Origin: Actinomycetota bacterium
Lineage (GTDB): Bacteria; Actinomycetota; Acidimicrobiia; Acidimicrobiales; AC-14
NCBI GenBank assembly: GCA_040754375.1
Contig: JBFMCT010000001.1
Span: 96,145-160,144 of the forward strand
Direction: 5' to 3'
Length of the DNA stretch: 64,000 bases
Made by a program: the position numbers and the translations under genes. Below are positions 56,748 through 64,000 of the stretch, in pieces (the stretch's first letter is position 1; the number at the start of each line of letters is the position of its first letter). Under the pieces are notes generated by a model. The model was not told the origin of the DNA, did not search any database, and saw only the letters and a program-made list of their open reading frames with translations.

Positions 56748-59333
56748 ATGCCGATGACCGCCGCCGAGCTCCGCCGTACGTTCACCGACTACTTCGTCGA
56801 GCGGGGCCACCGGGCCGTGCCCTCGATGGGCCTGATACCCCACCACCCGGCCGCCCCCATGTTCGCCAACGCGGGGATGAACCAGTTCCTGCCCGTGATC
56901 CTGGGTGAAGAGGCCATCCCCGACCCTCCTCGGGCCACGTCGGTGCAGAAGTGCGTGCGGGTCAAGGGCAAGCACGACGACATCGGCAACGTCGGGCGCA
57001 CGTGGGGCCACCTGACCTTCTTCGAGATGCTGGGCAACTTCAGCTTCGGGGACTACTTCAAAGACGGGGCCATCGCCTACGCCTGGGAGCTGCTCACCGA
57101 GGTTTACGGCATCGACGGCGACCGCCTGTGGGTCACGGTCCACGAGAGCGACGACGAGGCCGCGGCCATCTGGCGCGACGCCGTGGGCGTCCCCGCCGAG
57201 CGCATCCAGCGCATGGGCGACGACAACTTCTGGATGATGGGCGACACCGGCCCGTGCGGGCCGAGCTCGGAGATCTACTTCGACGCCGGTCCCCAGGCGG
57301 GCGCCGACGGCGGACCGGCCCACGGCGGCGAGGAGCGGTTCCGGGAGATCTGGAACCTGGTCTTCATGCAGTACAACCGGTCCGAGGACGGCACTCTCGG
57401 TGACCTGCCCAACCGCATCATCGACACCGGCGAGGGCCTGGAACGAACGCTCACCGCCCTCCAGGGCGTCGACAGCGTGTTCGACACCGACGAGTTGCGC
57501 CGCCTGGTGGAGGCCGCCGAGCGGGCCACAGGCCAGCGCTACGGCATGGACCGAAGGGTCGACACCAGCCTGCGCATCTTGGCCGACCACGGCCGCACGG
57601 CCGCCTTCCTGGTCAACGACGGCGTGTTCCCCTCCAACGAGGACCGGGGCTACGTGCTGCGGCGCATCATGCGCCGGGCCGTCCGCCAGGGCTTCGGGCT
57701 GGGCGTCGAGGGCCTGGTCCTGCCGCCCATGGCCGAGGCGGCCGTGGAGGTCATGGGCGAGGCCTATCCCGAGCTGGCCCGCAACCGCGACTTCATCGTC
57801 GACATGGTCACCCGCGAGGAGGAGCGCTTCCGCCAGACGTTGCGCACCGGGTCGGCCATGCTTGACGACGAGCTGTCGGGGGGGCGGCGCACCCTGTCGG
57901 GCGACGTCGCCTTCCGCCTGCACGACACCTACGGGTTCCCCCTGGAGCTGACCCTGGAGATCGCGGCCGAGCGGGGCCTCGAGGTCGACGTGGCCGGCTT
58001 CGAGGCCGAGATGGAGGCCCAACGGTCGCGCGCCCGGGCGGCCCACGCCGGTCCGGCGGCCGACGCCGGGCGGGTGAGCGCCTACCGGGAGCTGGCCGAC
58101 CAGTTCGGCCCCACCGAGTTCGTCGGTTACTCGCGCACCGAGAGCGAGGCCCGGGTGCTGGTGGTGGCCGGCAACGAGGTCTTCCTCGATCGCACCCCGT
58201 TCTACGCCGAGGCCGGCGGGCAGGTGGGTGACACCGGGCTGATCCGCACCGAGACGGGCGTGGCCCGGGTGGTCGACACCACCCACGCCCTGCCCGGGCT
58301 CCACCGCCACACCGTCGAGATCGTCGAGGGCCACCTGCTGCCCGCCCAGGAGGCGCTGGCCACCGTCGACACCGAACGTCGTGACTCCGTCCGGCGCAAC
58401 CACACCGCCACCCACCTGCTGCACTGGGCGTTCCGGGCCGTCCTGGGCGACCACGTGCGCCAGCACGGGTCGCTGGTGGCTCCCGAGCGCCTGCGCTTCG
58501 ACTTCAGCCACTTCAGCCAGGTGGGCCCCGACGAGCTGGCCGAGGTCGAGCGCCTGGCCAACCGCGAGGTGCTGGCCAACGACCCCGTGCGGGCCTACGA
58601 GACCACCCAGGAGGAGGCCCGCCAGGCCGGGGCGCTGGCCCTGTTCGGCGAGAAGTACGGCGACGTCGTGCGGGTGGTGGAGGCCGGGCACCACTCGATC
58701 GAGCTGTGCGGCGGGACCCACGTGAGCGCGCTCGGCACGATCGGTCCTGTGAAGCTGCTGGGGGAGGGGTCGATCGGGTCCAACCTGCGCCGCGTCGAAG
58801 CTCTGACGGGCACCGGCAGCCTCGACCACATCCGTGACGAGGAGCGCACCGTCCAGGCGGTGGCCCGCGCCCTTCGAGTGGCGCCCGCCGAGGTCCTGGA
58901 GGCGGTGGAGCGCATGGCGGCCGACTACAAGGCCCTGCGTGACGAGCTGGCCGCCGCCCGCCGCCAGGCGGCCGTGGGCGGGGCGCGCGACCTGGCCGCG
59001 GGGGCGGTGGACGGCATAGTGGTGGCCGACGTGTCGCCCATGGACCGCGCCGACATCCAGCCTCTGGCCGTCGCCGTCCGCGACTTGCCGGGGGTGAAGG
59101 CGGTCGTACTCGGTTCGGCGCCCGCGTCCGGGGGCGTCGCCCTGGTGGCGGCCGTGGGCGCGGGCACCGGGCTCGACGCCGGCCAGATCCTCTCCGGCCC
59201 GGCCCGCACGGTAGGCGGCGGTGCCGGTCGGGGTAAGGACGTCTCCGTGGCCGGAGGGCGCGACCCCGGAAAGCTGGCGGAGGCCCTCGACCAGGCGCGC
59301 CATGCCGCCGGCGGGGACGGGACGCGCCCGTGA
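56748..59333 (+). CDS. alaS: Alanyl-tRNA synthetase
   Basis: An 861-residue class II synthetase with catalytic domain (FTDYFVERGHRAVPS, RVKGKHDDIGNVGRT, HLTFFEMLGNFSFGDYF), tRNA-recognition region, editing domain (NHTATHLLHWAFR and the zinc Cys/His in ELCGGTHVSALG) and the C-terminal C-Ala domain. Length is normal. Its stop overlaps ruvX by GTGA, beginning a chain alaS-ruvX-mltG-aroE-pilD in which every junction is a 4-base overlap. Confidence 0.97.
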   Translation: MPMTAAELRRTFTDYFVERGHRAVPSMGLIPHHPAAPMFANAGMNQFLPVILGEEAIPDPPRATSVQKCVRVKGKHDDIGNVGRTWGHLTFFEMLGNFSFGDYFKDGAIAYAWELLTEVYGIDGDRLWVTVHESDDEAAAIWRDAVGVPAERIQRMGDDNFWMMGDTGPCGPSSEIYFDAGPQAGADGGPAHGGEERFREIWNLVFMQYNRSEDGTLGDLPNRIIDTGEGLERTLTALQGVDSVFDTDELRRLVEAAERATGQRYGMDRRVDTSLRILADHGRTAAFLVNDGVFPSNEDRGYVLRRIMRRAVRQGFGLGVEGLVLPPMAEAAVEVMGEAYPELARNRDFIVDMVTREEERFRQTLRTGSAMLDDELSGGRRTLSGDVAFRLHDTYGFPLELTLEIAAERGLEVDVAGFEAEMEAQRSRARAAHAGPAADAGRVSAYRELADQFGPTEFVGYSRTESEARVLVVAGNEVFLDRTPFYAEAGGQVGDTGLIRTETGVARVVDTTHALPGLHRHTVEIVEGHLLPAQEALATVDTERRDSVRRNHTATHLLHWAFRAVLGDHVRQHGSLVAPERLRFDFSHFSQVGPDELAEVERLANREVLANDPVRAYETTQEEARQAGALALFGEKYGDVVRVVEAGHHSIELCGGTHVSALGTIGPVKLLGEGSIGSNLRRVEALTGTGSLDHIRDEERTVQAVARALRVAPAEVLEAVERMAADYKALRDELAAARRQAAVGGARDLAAGAVDGIVVADVSPMDRADIQPLAVAVRDLPGVKAVVLGSAPASGGVALVAAVGAGTGLDAGQILSGPARTVGGGAGRGKDVSVAGGRDPGKLAEALDQARHAAGGDGTRP

Positions 59334-59770
59334 GGGCGGTGGGCCTCGACCTGGGCGAACGCCGTATCGGCGTGGCCGTCAGCGGGGCGGGCGGGGCGCT
59401 GGCCGTCCCCCACGGCGCCCTGGAGCGGTGCGGCGACCCGGAGGCCGACCGTTCGGCGGTGGCTGCCCTCGTCGACGAGCTCGGGGCCGAGGTGGTCGTG
59501 GTCGGCCTCCCCCTGTCTCTCGACGGTTCCCACGGGCCGGCGGCCCGGGCTGCCCAGTCCGAGGCCGAGGCCCTGCGGGCCGTGCTCGCGGTCCCGGTGG
59601 AGATGGTCGACGAGCGCTTCACCACGGTGACGGCCAACCGTTCGCTGGCGGCCGCCGGCACGCGGGGCCGGGCCCGGCGGCGCCGGGTCGACGAGGTGGC
59701 GGCCACCGTGCTGCTCCAGGCGTGGCTCGACACCCGCCGCCCGGCGGCCGGAGGGCGCACCGGGCCATGA
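59330..59770 (+). CDS. ruvX: Holliday junction resolvase-like protein RuvX/YqgF
   Basis: A 146-residue RNase H-like protein thought to be needed for pre-16S rRNA 5' end maturation. AVGLDLGERRIGVAVS at the start, VVVVGLPLSLDGSHGPAA in the middle and VDERFTTVTANRSLAAAG are characteristic. The GTG overlaps the alaS stop, and the stop overlaps mltG (ATGA). Confidence 0.93.
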   Translation: MRAVGLDLGERRIGVAVSGAGGALAVPHGALERCGDPEADRSAVAALVDELGAEVVVVGLPLSLDGSHGPAARAAQSEAEALRAVLAVPVEMVDERFTTVTANRSLAAAGTRGRARRRRVDEVAATVLLQAWLDTRRPAAGGRTGP

Positions 59771-60837
59771 GCGTCCTCACCCCTTACGACCTCGACCACG
59801 ACTACGACCGTGAGGGTTCTCGGTGGCCGTGGGTGCTTCTGGGCGGCCTCGTCGCCGTCCTGCTGGTACTGCTGGCCGCCTTCCTGTGGGTACGCAACCA
59901 GGTGAACCCGCCGGGGGGCCCCGGTGACGAGGTCGTGGTGAGGGTCGAGCCTGGCATGTCGGTCAACGAGATCGGCGAGATGCTGGCCGACATCGGGGTC
60001 ATCTCCAACAGCACCGTGTGGAGGTTCTACGTCCGCCTCAACGGGCCTGACGCGGTGGAGGCCGGGGAGTACACCCTGCGCCGCAACGAGAGCATGGGGC
60101 GGGTGCTGGACGTGCTCGGCGGGGGGGCGGCGTCGACCGAGACGCCCGACGTGCTGACCATACCCGAGGGGCTGACGCTGCCCCAGATCGCCGACATCGT
60201 GGGGGAGCTGCCGGGGCGGTCGCGCGACCGCTTCTTGGAGGTCGCATCCAGTGGCCAGGTGCGCTCGCAGTACCAGCCGCCGGGCAGCACCAACCTCGAG
60301 GGGCTCATGCTGCCCGAGACCTACTTCCTGGCCCGTGACGAGGACGAGACGGCCATCGCCCGGCGCCTCGTCGAGTCCTTCGACCGCCTGGCTTCGTCCC
60401 TCGACGTCAGCAGCGCGGCGGCGCGCTTCAACATGACGCCCTACGAACTGATCGTGCTGGCCTCTCTGGTGGAGCGTGAGGCCCGGGTGCCCGAGGACCG
60501 GGGCCCGATCGCCCGCGTCATCCACAACCGGCTGGCCGTGCCCATGCGCCTGCAGATCGACGCCACCGTTCTCTACGCCCTGGGCGAGCACAAAGACGTC
60601 GTGCTGTTCGCCGACCTCGAGGTGCAGCACCCGTACAACACCTACCAGATCGACGGTCTGCCGCCGGGCCCGATCGCCAGCCCGGGCCGGGCGTCCCTGG
60701 AGGCGGCCGTGTCCCCCGACGTGGGGCGCTGGCTGTACTACGTGAAGTACGAAGAGAACGGCAAGCACGCCTTCGCCGTGACCCTCGACGAGCACAACCG
60801 CCTGGTGGCCGACGCCCGCTCGCGGGGTGTCTTCTGA
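59767..60837 (+). CDS. mltG: Endolytic murein transglycosylase MltG
   Basis: A 356-residue membrane enzyme that cuts nascent glycan strands. A membrane helix (about 21-43), a LysM-like domain (PGMSVNEIGEMLADIGVI) and the YceG domain follow in order. The catalytic Glu is in LASLVEREARVPEDR, with IARVIHNRLAVPMRLQIDATVLYALG after it. The ATG overlaps the ruvX stop. The stop overlaps a CTG that seems to start aroE. Confidence 0.94.
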   Translation: MSVLTPYDLDHDYDREGSRWPWVLLGGLVAVLLVLLAAFLWVRNQVNPPGGPGDEVVVRVEPGMSVNEIGEMLADIGVISNSTVWRFYVRLNGPDAVEAGEYTLRRNESMGRVLDVLGGGAASTETPDVLTIPEGLTLPQIADIVGELPGRSRDRFLEVASSGQVRSQYQPPGSTNLEGLMLPETYFLARDEDETAIARRLVESFDRLASSLDVSSAAARFNMTPYELIVLASLVEREARVPEDRGPIARVIHNRLAVPMRLQIDATVLYALGEHKDVVLFADLEVQHPYNTYQIDGLPPGPIASPGRASLEAAVSPDVGRWLYYVKYEENGKHAFAVTLDEHNRLVADARSRGVF

Positions 60838-61706
60838 CCGAGCGCCCCGACCGGCGGCTCGGGGCCGCCACCCGGCTGGCGGCCGTCATCGGCCATCCCG
60901 TCGGGCACTCGCTGTCCCCGGCCATGCACAACGCCGCCTTCGAGGCGCTGGGCCTCGACTGGGCCTACCTCGCATTCGACGTGGCCCCGGGTGAGGTCGG
61001 GCGCGCCCTGGCCGGGGCCCGGGCCCTGGGGCTGGCCGGGCTGTCGGTGACCATCCCCCACAAGGAGGCGGCGGCTGCCTCGGTCGACCGCCTCTCGCCG
61101 CTGGCCGAGGCCCTGGGGGCGGTGAACACCGTGGTGTTCGACCCGGGGGGCACACTGCGGGGGGAGAACACCGACGGGCCCGGGTTCATGGAGGCACTGC
61201 GGGCCGACGAGGGCTTCGACCCCGTCGGCCGCCGGGCGCTGGTCGTGGGGGCGGGCGGGGCCGCCCGGGCCGTCGTCAAGGCCCTGGCCGACGCCGGGAC
61301 GGCCGAGATCGTGGTCGTCAACCGCACGGCGGAACGGGCCGAGGCGGTGGCCGCCCTGGCTCCCGGGTGTGCCCGGGTCGGGGTGGCGGCCGACGCCGGC
61401 GAGTGCGACCTGGTGGTCAACGCCACCCCCCTGGGTATGGTCGGCGGGGGTGCGGAGGGCTCCTCGCCCATGCGCGACGCCGACCTCGGCCCCGGCCAGC
61501 TCGTGGTCGACCTCGTTCCCAACCCGGCTATCACACCCCTCGTCGAGCAGGCCCGCGCCCGGGGGGCGGTGGCCGTGAACGGCCTGGGCATGCTGGTCCA
61601 CCAGGCCGCCCTCGCCTTCCGGCTGTGGACCGGCTCGGGCCCGCCGGTAGCGGCCATGTCCGCGGCCGCTCTGGCCGAGCTGGCCCGGCGCGCCCCCTCC
61701 GGGTGA
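60834..61706 (+). CDS. aroE: Shikimate dehydrogenase, apparently with a CTG start
   Basis: An about 290-residue NADP-dependent enzyme reducing 3-dehydroshikimate. The substrate motif AVIGHPVGHSLSPAMHNAAF, catalytic Lys in SVTIPHKEAA, Asp in GENTDGPGF, the Rossmann VVGAGGAARAVVKAL and NRTAERA are intact. The only conventional start, ATG 60924, lies after the essential GHPVGHSLSP, and no ATG, GTG or TTG is available upstream. CTG 60834 overlaps the mltG stop (CTGA) and gives TERPDRRLGAATRLAAVIGH. Start inferred, function firm. Confidence 0.93.
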   Translation: MTERPDRRLGAATRLAAVIGHPVGHSLSPAMHNAAFEALGLDWAYLAFDVAPGEVGRALAGARALGLAGLSVTIPHKEAAAASVDRLSPLAEALGAVNTVVFDPGGTLRGENTDGPGFMEALRADEGFDPVGRRALVVGAGGAARAVVKALADAGTAEIVVVNRTAERAEAVAALAPGCARVGVAADAGECDLVVNATPLGMVGGGAEGSSPMRDADLGPGQLVVDLVPNPAITPLVEQARARGAVAVNGLGMLVHQAALAFRLWTGSGPPVAAMSAAALAELARRAPSG

Positions 61707-62473
61707 GCGTGCTCGGCGTGGCGGCCTGCGCTCTTCTGGGCCTGGCCGCCGGCCTGCTGCTCGACGTGGTCGTCGACAAGGTGCCGGCCCGCAAGGTGCC
61801 GTGGCCGCCCCGCGCCCGCTGCGCCAATTGCCCCGAGGACTTCGAGGGCCGGGCCGGGGTGCCCCCCCTGGCCTGGCTGGTACCCCGGCGGCCGTGCCCC
61901 GGGTGCGGCCAGCGCCTGCCGGCCCGCTACTTCCTGGTGCCGGTGGCCACGGCCGGGCTGTTCGCGGCCACCGCCGTGCGTTTCGGGGCCGACTGGGCGT
62001 TGCCTGCCCACTTCGTGTTCTTCGCGGCCCTGGTGTCCATCAGCGTCGTCGACCTGCAGTTGCAGATCATCCCCAACCGGATCGTCTACCCGGCCATCTT
62101 CGCCTCGGTCCCGCTGCTGGCCGCCGCCGCCCTGGCCTCGGGCAGCCTGACGCCGCTGTGGAGGGCCCTGGCCGGGGCCACGCTGGCGTGGCTGGCCCTG
62201 TTCGCCGTCCACCTCGTCTCCCCCGGGGGCATGGGGTTCGGCGACGTCCGCCTGTCGTTCCTGCTCGGGCTGTTCCTGGGCTGGCAGGGCTACGGCCACG
62301 TCTTCGTGGGCATGTTCCTCGGTTTCCTGCTGGGGGCGGTGGTCGGGGGCGGCCTGGTGCTCGTTCGTCTGCGGAGCCGCACCGACCACGTGCCCTTCGG
62401 GCCCTTCCTGGCCGTAGGGGCCACGCTGGGCGTCCTGGTGGGCGACCCCCTGGTCAGGGCCTGGATCGGCTGA
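61703..62473 (+). CDS. Type IV prepilin peptidase (A24 family)
   Basis: A 256-residue membrane aspartic peptidase with eight or so helices. The cysteine pairs CANC and CPGC in the cytoplasmic loop, first active Asp in ISVVDLQLQIIPNR and second in GGMGFGDVRLSFLLGLFLGW fit TadV/PilD enzymes that cleave and may methylate prepilins. No pilin or pilus assembly gene is in the window. The GTG overlaps the aroE stop. A prepilin peptidase also follows aroE in mycobacteria (Rv2551c). Confidence 0.9.
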   Translation: MSVLGVAACALLGLAAGLLLDVVVDKVPARKVPWPPRARCANCPEDFEGRAGVPPLAWLVPRRPCPGCGQRLPARYFLVPVATAGLFAATAVRFGADWALPAHFVFFAALVSISVVDLQLQIIPNRIVYPAIFASVPLLAAAALASGSLTPLWRALAGATLAWLALFAVHLVSPGGMGFGDVRLSFLLGLFLGWQGYGHVFVGMFLGFLLGAVVGGGLVLVRLRSRTDHVPFGPFLAVGATLGVLVGDPLVRAWIG

Positions 62474-62511
62474 CCGCCGGTAAAGCCGTCCGGGGCCCAG
62501 GGGGCCGCCGG

Positions 62512-62517
62512 TACAGT
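62512..62517 (+). promoter_or_regulatory. -10 element for leaderless aroK
   Basis: TACAGT ends exactly 6 bases before the aroK GTG, and TCGGAC between them is not a ribosome-binding site. aroK and aroB would thus form a unit of their own. Confidence 0.5.
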
Positions 62518-62523
62518 TCGGAC

Positions 62524-63063
62524 GTGGGACGCTCGGCCGTGCTCGTGGGGATGATGGGGGCGGGAAAGACGACCGTGGGCCAGGCCGTGGCCGAGCGCCT
62601 GGGCTGGGCTTTCGTCGACAGCGACCGCCAGGTCGAGGCCCGGGCCGGGCGGACGGTCGAGCAGATCTGGCGGGACGAGGGCGAGGACGGCTTCCGCCGC
62701 CTGGAGGCCGAGGCCCTGGCTCACGCCCTGGCCGCCACCGAGGAGCGTCCGGCGGTGGTGGCCGCGGCCGGGGGGGTTGTGCTCGACCCCGCCAACCGTG
62801 AACTGCTGCGCCGCCACCCCCCGGTCGTGTGGTTGCGGGCCCGGCCCGAGACGCTGGCCCGCCGGGTGGGGACGGGCGAGGGCCGGCCCCTGCTGGCCGG
62901 GGGGCCGGCGGCTGCCCTGGTCCGCCTGGAGGCCGAACGGCGGCCCCTGTACGAGGAGGTGGCCGGTACGGTCGTCGACGTCGACGACCTGGCGGCGTCC
63001 GAGGCCGTCGAGCGGGTGGTGGCCGCCGTGGCCGCGGCCACCGGTCCCCGGGCCCGGCCGTGA
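62524..63063 (+). CDS. aroK: Shikimate kinase
   Basis: A 179-residue kinase of the aromatic pathway. Walker A GMMGAGKTTVGQ, the shikimate-binding VDSDRQVEARAGRTV and EDGFRRLEAEAL, GGVVLDPANRELL and the lid RPLLAGG are present. A C-terminal Ala/Val-rich helix completes it. The stop overlaps the start of aroB (GTGA), so both are co-translated. Confidence 0.95.
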   Translation: MGRSAVLVGMMGAGKTTVGQAVAERLGWAFVDSDRQVEARAGRTVEQIWRDEGEDGFRRLEAEALAHALAATEERPAVVAAAGGVVLDPANRELLRRHPPVVWLRARPETLARRVGTGEGRPLLAGGPAAALVRLEAERRPLYEEVAGTVVDVDDLAASEAVERVVAAVAAATGPRARP

Positions 63064-64000
63064 TCACCGTCGGTGTGGCGCTGGCCGATCGGAGCTACGA
63101 CGTGCTCGTGGGGCGCGGTGCCCGCCACCGGTTGGCCGAGGTCGTTCCCGTGGGGGCCAAGCGGGCCGCGGTGGTGACCCAGAAGGCGGTGGGCGTCGAG
63201 GTCGACGCGGGTGTCGAGCAGGAGCCCTTCTTCGTCGACGCCGGCGAAGAGGCCAAGTGCCTGGAGACCGTCGAGGAGCTGTGCCGGGGCTTCGCCCGCT
63301 TCGGGCTGACCAGGGCCGACGTGGTGGTGGCTGTCGGGGGCGGGGTGGTGACCGATGTGGCCGGGTTCGCGGCGGCCGTCTACCACCGGGGAGTGGCCGT
63401 CGTGCACGTGCCCACCACCCTGCTGGGCCAGGTCGACGCCGCCATCGGGGGCAAGACGGGGGTCAACCTGCCCGAGGGCAAGAACCTGGTGGGGGCCTTC
63501 TGGCAGCCGGGGGCCGTGCTGTGCGACACCGAGGTGCTCGAGACCCTGCCACCCCGGGAGTACCGCAGCGGGCTGGGCGAGATCGCCAAGTACCACTTCC
63601 TTCCCGGGGGCGAGGGCCTGGCCGACCTGGCCCTCGACGAGAAGGTGGCCCGGTGCGTAGCCATCAAGGCGGCCGTGGTGGCGGCCGACGAGCTGGAGAC
63701 CGCCGGCCTGCGGGCCACCCTCAACTACGGCCACACCCTGGCCCACGCCCTCGAGACCGTGGGCCACTACGACCTGCGCCACGGCGAGGCGGTGGCCGTC
63801 GGGCTCTGTTACGCGGCCCGCCTGGCCCGGCGCCTGGGGCGGGTGGGCGACGAGCGGGTGGCCGAGCACGACGCCGTGGTGGCCACCTACGGGCTGCCGT
63901 CGCGGGTGCCGGCGGGGCACGACCTCGGCGCCCTGGTGGCCGTGATGGCCCGGGACAAGAAGGCCGTGGGCGGGTTCACCTTCGCCCTCGACGGGCCGGC
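63060..64000 (+). CDS. aroB: 3-dehydroquinate synthase, C-terminus cut by window edge
   Basis: The frame begins with GTG inside the aroK stop and stays open to the end of the window (313 codons), so about 40-50 residues are missing. It makes dehydroquinate from DAHP with NAD and zinc. VVAVGGGVVTDVAGFAAAVYHRGV, VPTTLLGQVDAAIGGKTGVN, GLGEIAKYHF, NYGHTLAHALE and HGEAVAVG supply the NAD- and zinc-binding residues. It completes the aroE-aroK-aroB group. Confidence 0.95.
   Translation, partial: MITVGVALADRSYDVLVGRGARHRLAEVVPVGAKRAAVVTQKAVGVEVDAGVEQEPFFVDAGEEAKCLETVEELCRGFARFGLTRADVVVAVGGGVVTDVAGFAAAVYHRGVAVVHVPTTLLGQVDAAIGGKTGVNLPEGKNLVGAFWQPGAVLCDTEVLETLPPREYRSGLGEIAKYHFLPGGEGLADLALDEKVARCVAIKAAVVAADELETAGLRATLNYGHTLAHALETVGHYDLRHGEAVAVGLCYAARLARRLGRVGDERVAEHDAVVATYGLPSRVPAGHDLGALVAVMARDKKAVGGFTFALDGP

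Noticed and set aside
56568-59303. 911-codon open frame on the minus strand
   Set aside because: It is the shadow of alaS, which is certain by its motifs.
60924-61706. Shortened aroE beginning at the first ATG
   Set aside because: It would lose GHPVGHSLSP, which binds shikimate, while the upstream frame encodes it intact.
61703-62473. A pilus or competence operon around the prepilin peptidase
   Set aside because: No pilin, ATPase or assembly gene is present in the window; the gene occurs at this place in other actinobacteria independent of pilus genes.

Overview
This window comes from a high-GC actinobacterium. Codon third positions are almost all G or C, and GTG starts and 4-base stop/start overlaps (NTGA) are frequent. 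Several genes mark an actinobacterium: an MshC-like mycothiol ligase, an F420-dependent NADP reductase, a phosphatidylinositol mannoside (PIM) pathway and standalone RarA. The class is probably Acidimicrobiia, judged from the protein flavour alone (for example the Arg/Ala-rich N-terminus of the FKBP protein); this is inference. No rRNA, tRNA, CRISPR array, insertion sequence or phage gene was seen.

Layout. 1-5.1 kb (minus): small accessory genes, including a zinc-ribbon protein coupled to an FMN-binding oxidase-like protein and a VOC protein, then an operon of a histidine kinase, a LuxR-type regulator and a membrane-anchored Asp-box propeller protein. 5.35-9.4 kb: an FKBP isomerase and late cobalamin genes cobO, cobU, cobS and cobD; cobD carries a large in-frame tandem repeat. 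9.4-11.6 kb (minus): a LysM/M23 cell-wall hydrolase and a membrane GGDEF protein. 11.7-19.1 kb (plus): npdG, an mshC-like gene, thrS, an HIT hydrolase, small proteins and a two-RCK potassium channel. 19.1-22.3 kb (minus): an EF-G-like GTPase with two DinB-like paralogues. 22.4-32.4 kb: the PIM genes pgsA, a patA-like acyltransferase and pimA, interrupted by a 1,387-residue secreted subtilase and pepN. 32.4-39.2 kb (plus): lemA, an htpX-like protease, a DUF3048 lipoprotein, pdxS, pdxT, yebC, a CBS protein and a solitary NuoF-like flavoprotein. 40.2-45.6 kb (plus): ruvC, ruvA, ruvB, yajC, apt and relA. 45.6-49.8 kb (minus): an ABC exporter and a second oxidase-like protein. 49.8-64 kb: hisS, aspS, two divergent lipoproteins, rarA, alaS, ruvX, mltG, aroE, a prepilin peptidase, aroK and aroB, the last cut by the window edge.

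The order thrS-HIT-pgsA-acyltransferase-pimA-pdxS-pdxT-yebC-ruvCAB-yajC-apt-relA-hisS-aspS-rarA-alaS-ruvX-mltG-aroE-peptidase-aroK-aroB closely follows the arrangement I recall from Mycobacterium tuberculosis (about Rv2614c to Rv2538c). Most of the window is therefore conserved backbone with accessory genes inserted.

The most unusual signals are these. (1) A recent 123-bp repeat array expands CobD by about 175 residues. (2) A long intergenic palindrome occurs twice with compensatory base changes. (3) Three genes seem to start with CTG inside a CTGA overlap, with htpX a possible fourth CTG start. (4) A Rex-like operator lies on a leaderless promoter for the solitary NuoF homologue. (5) Two divergent leaderless promoters share bases in a 23-bp gap. 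(6) secD and secF are missing between yajC and apt.
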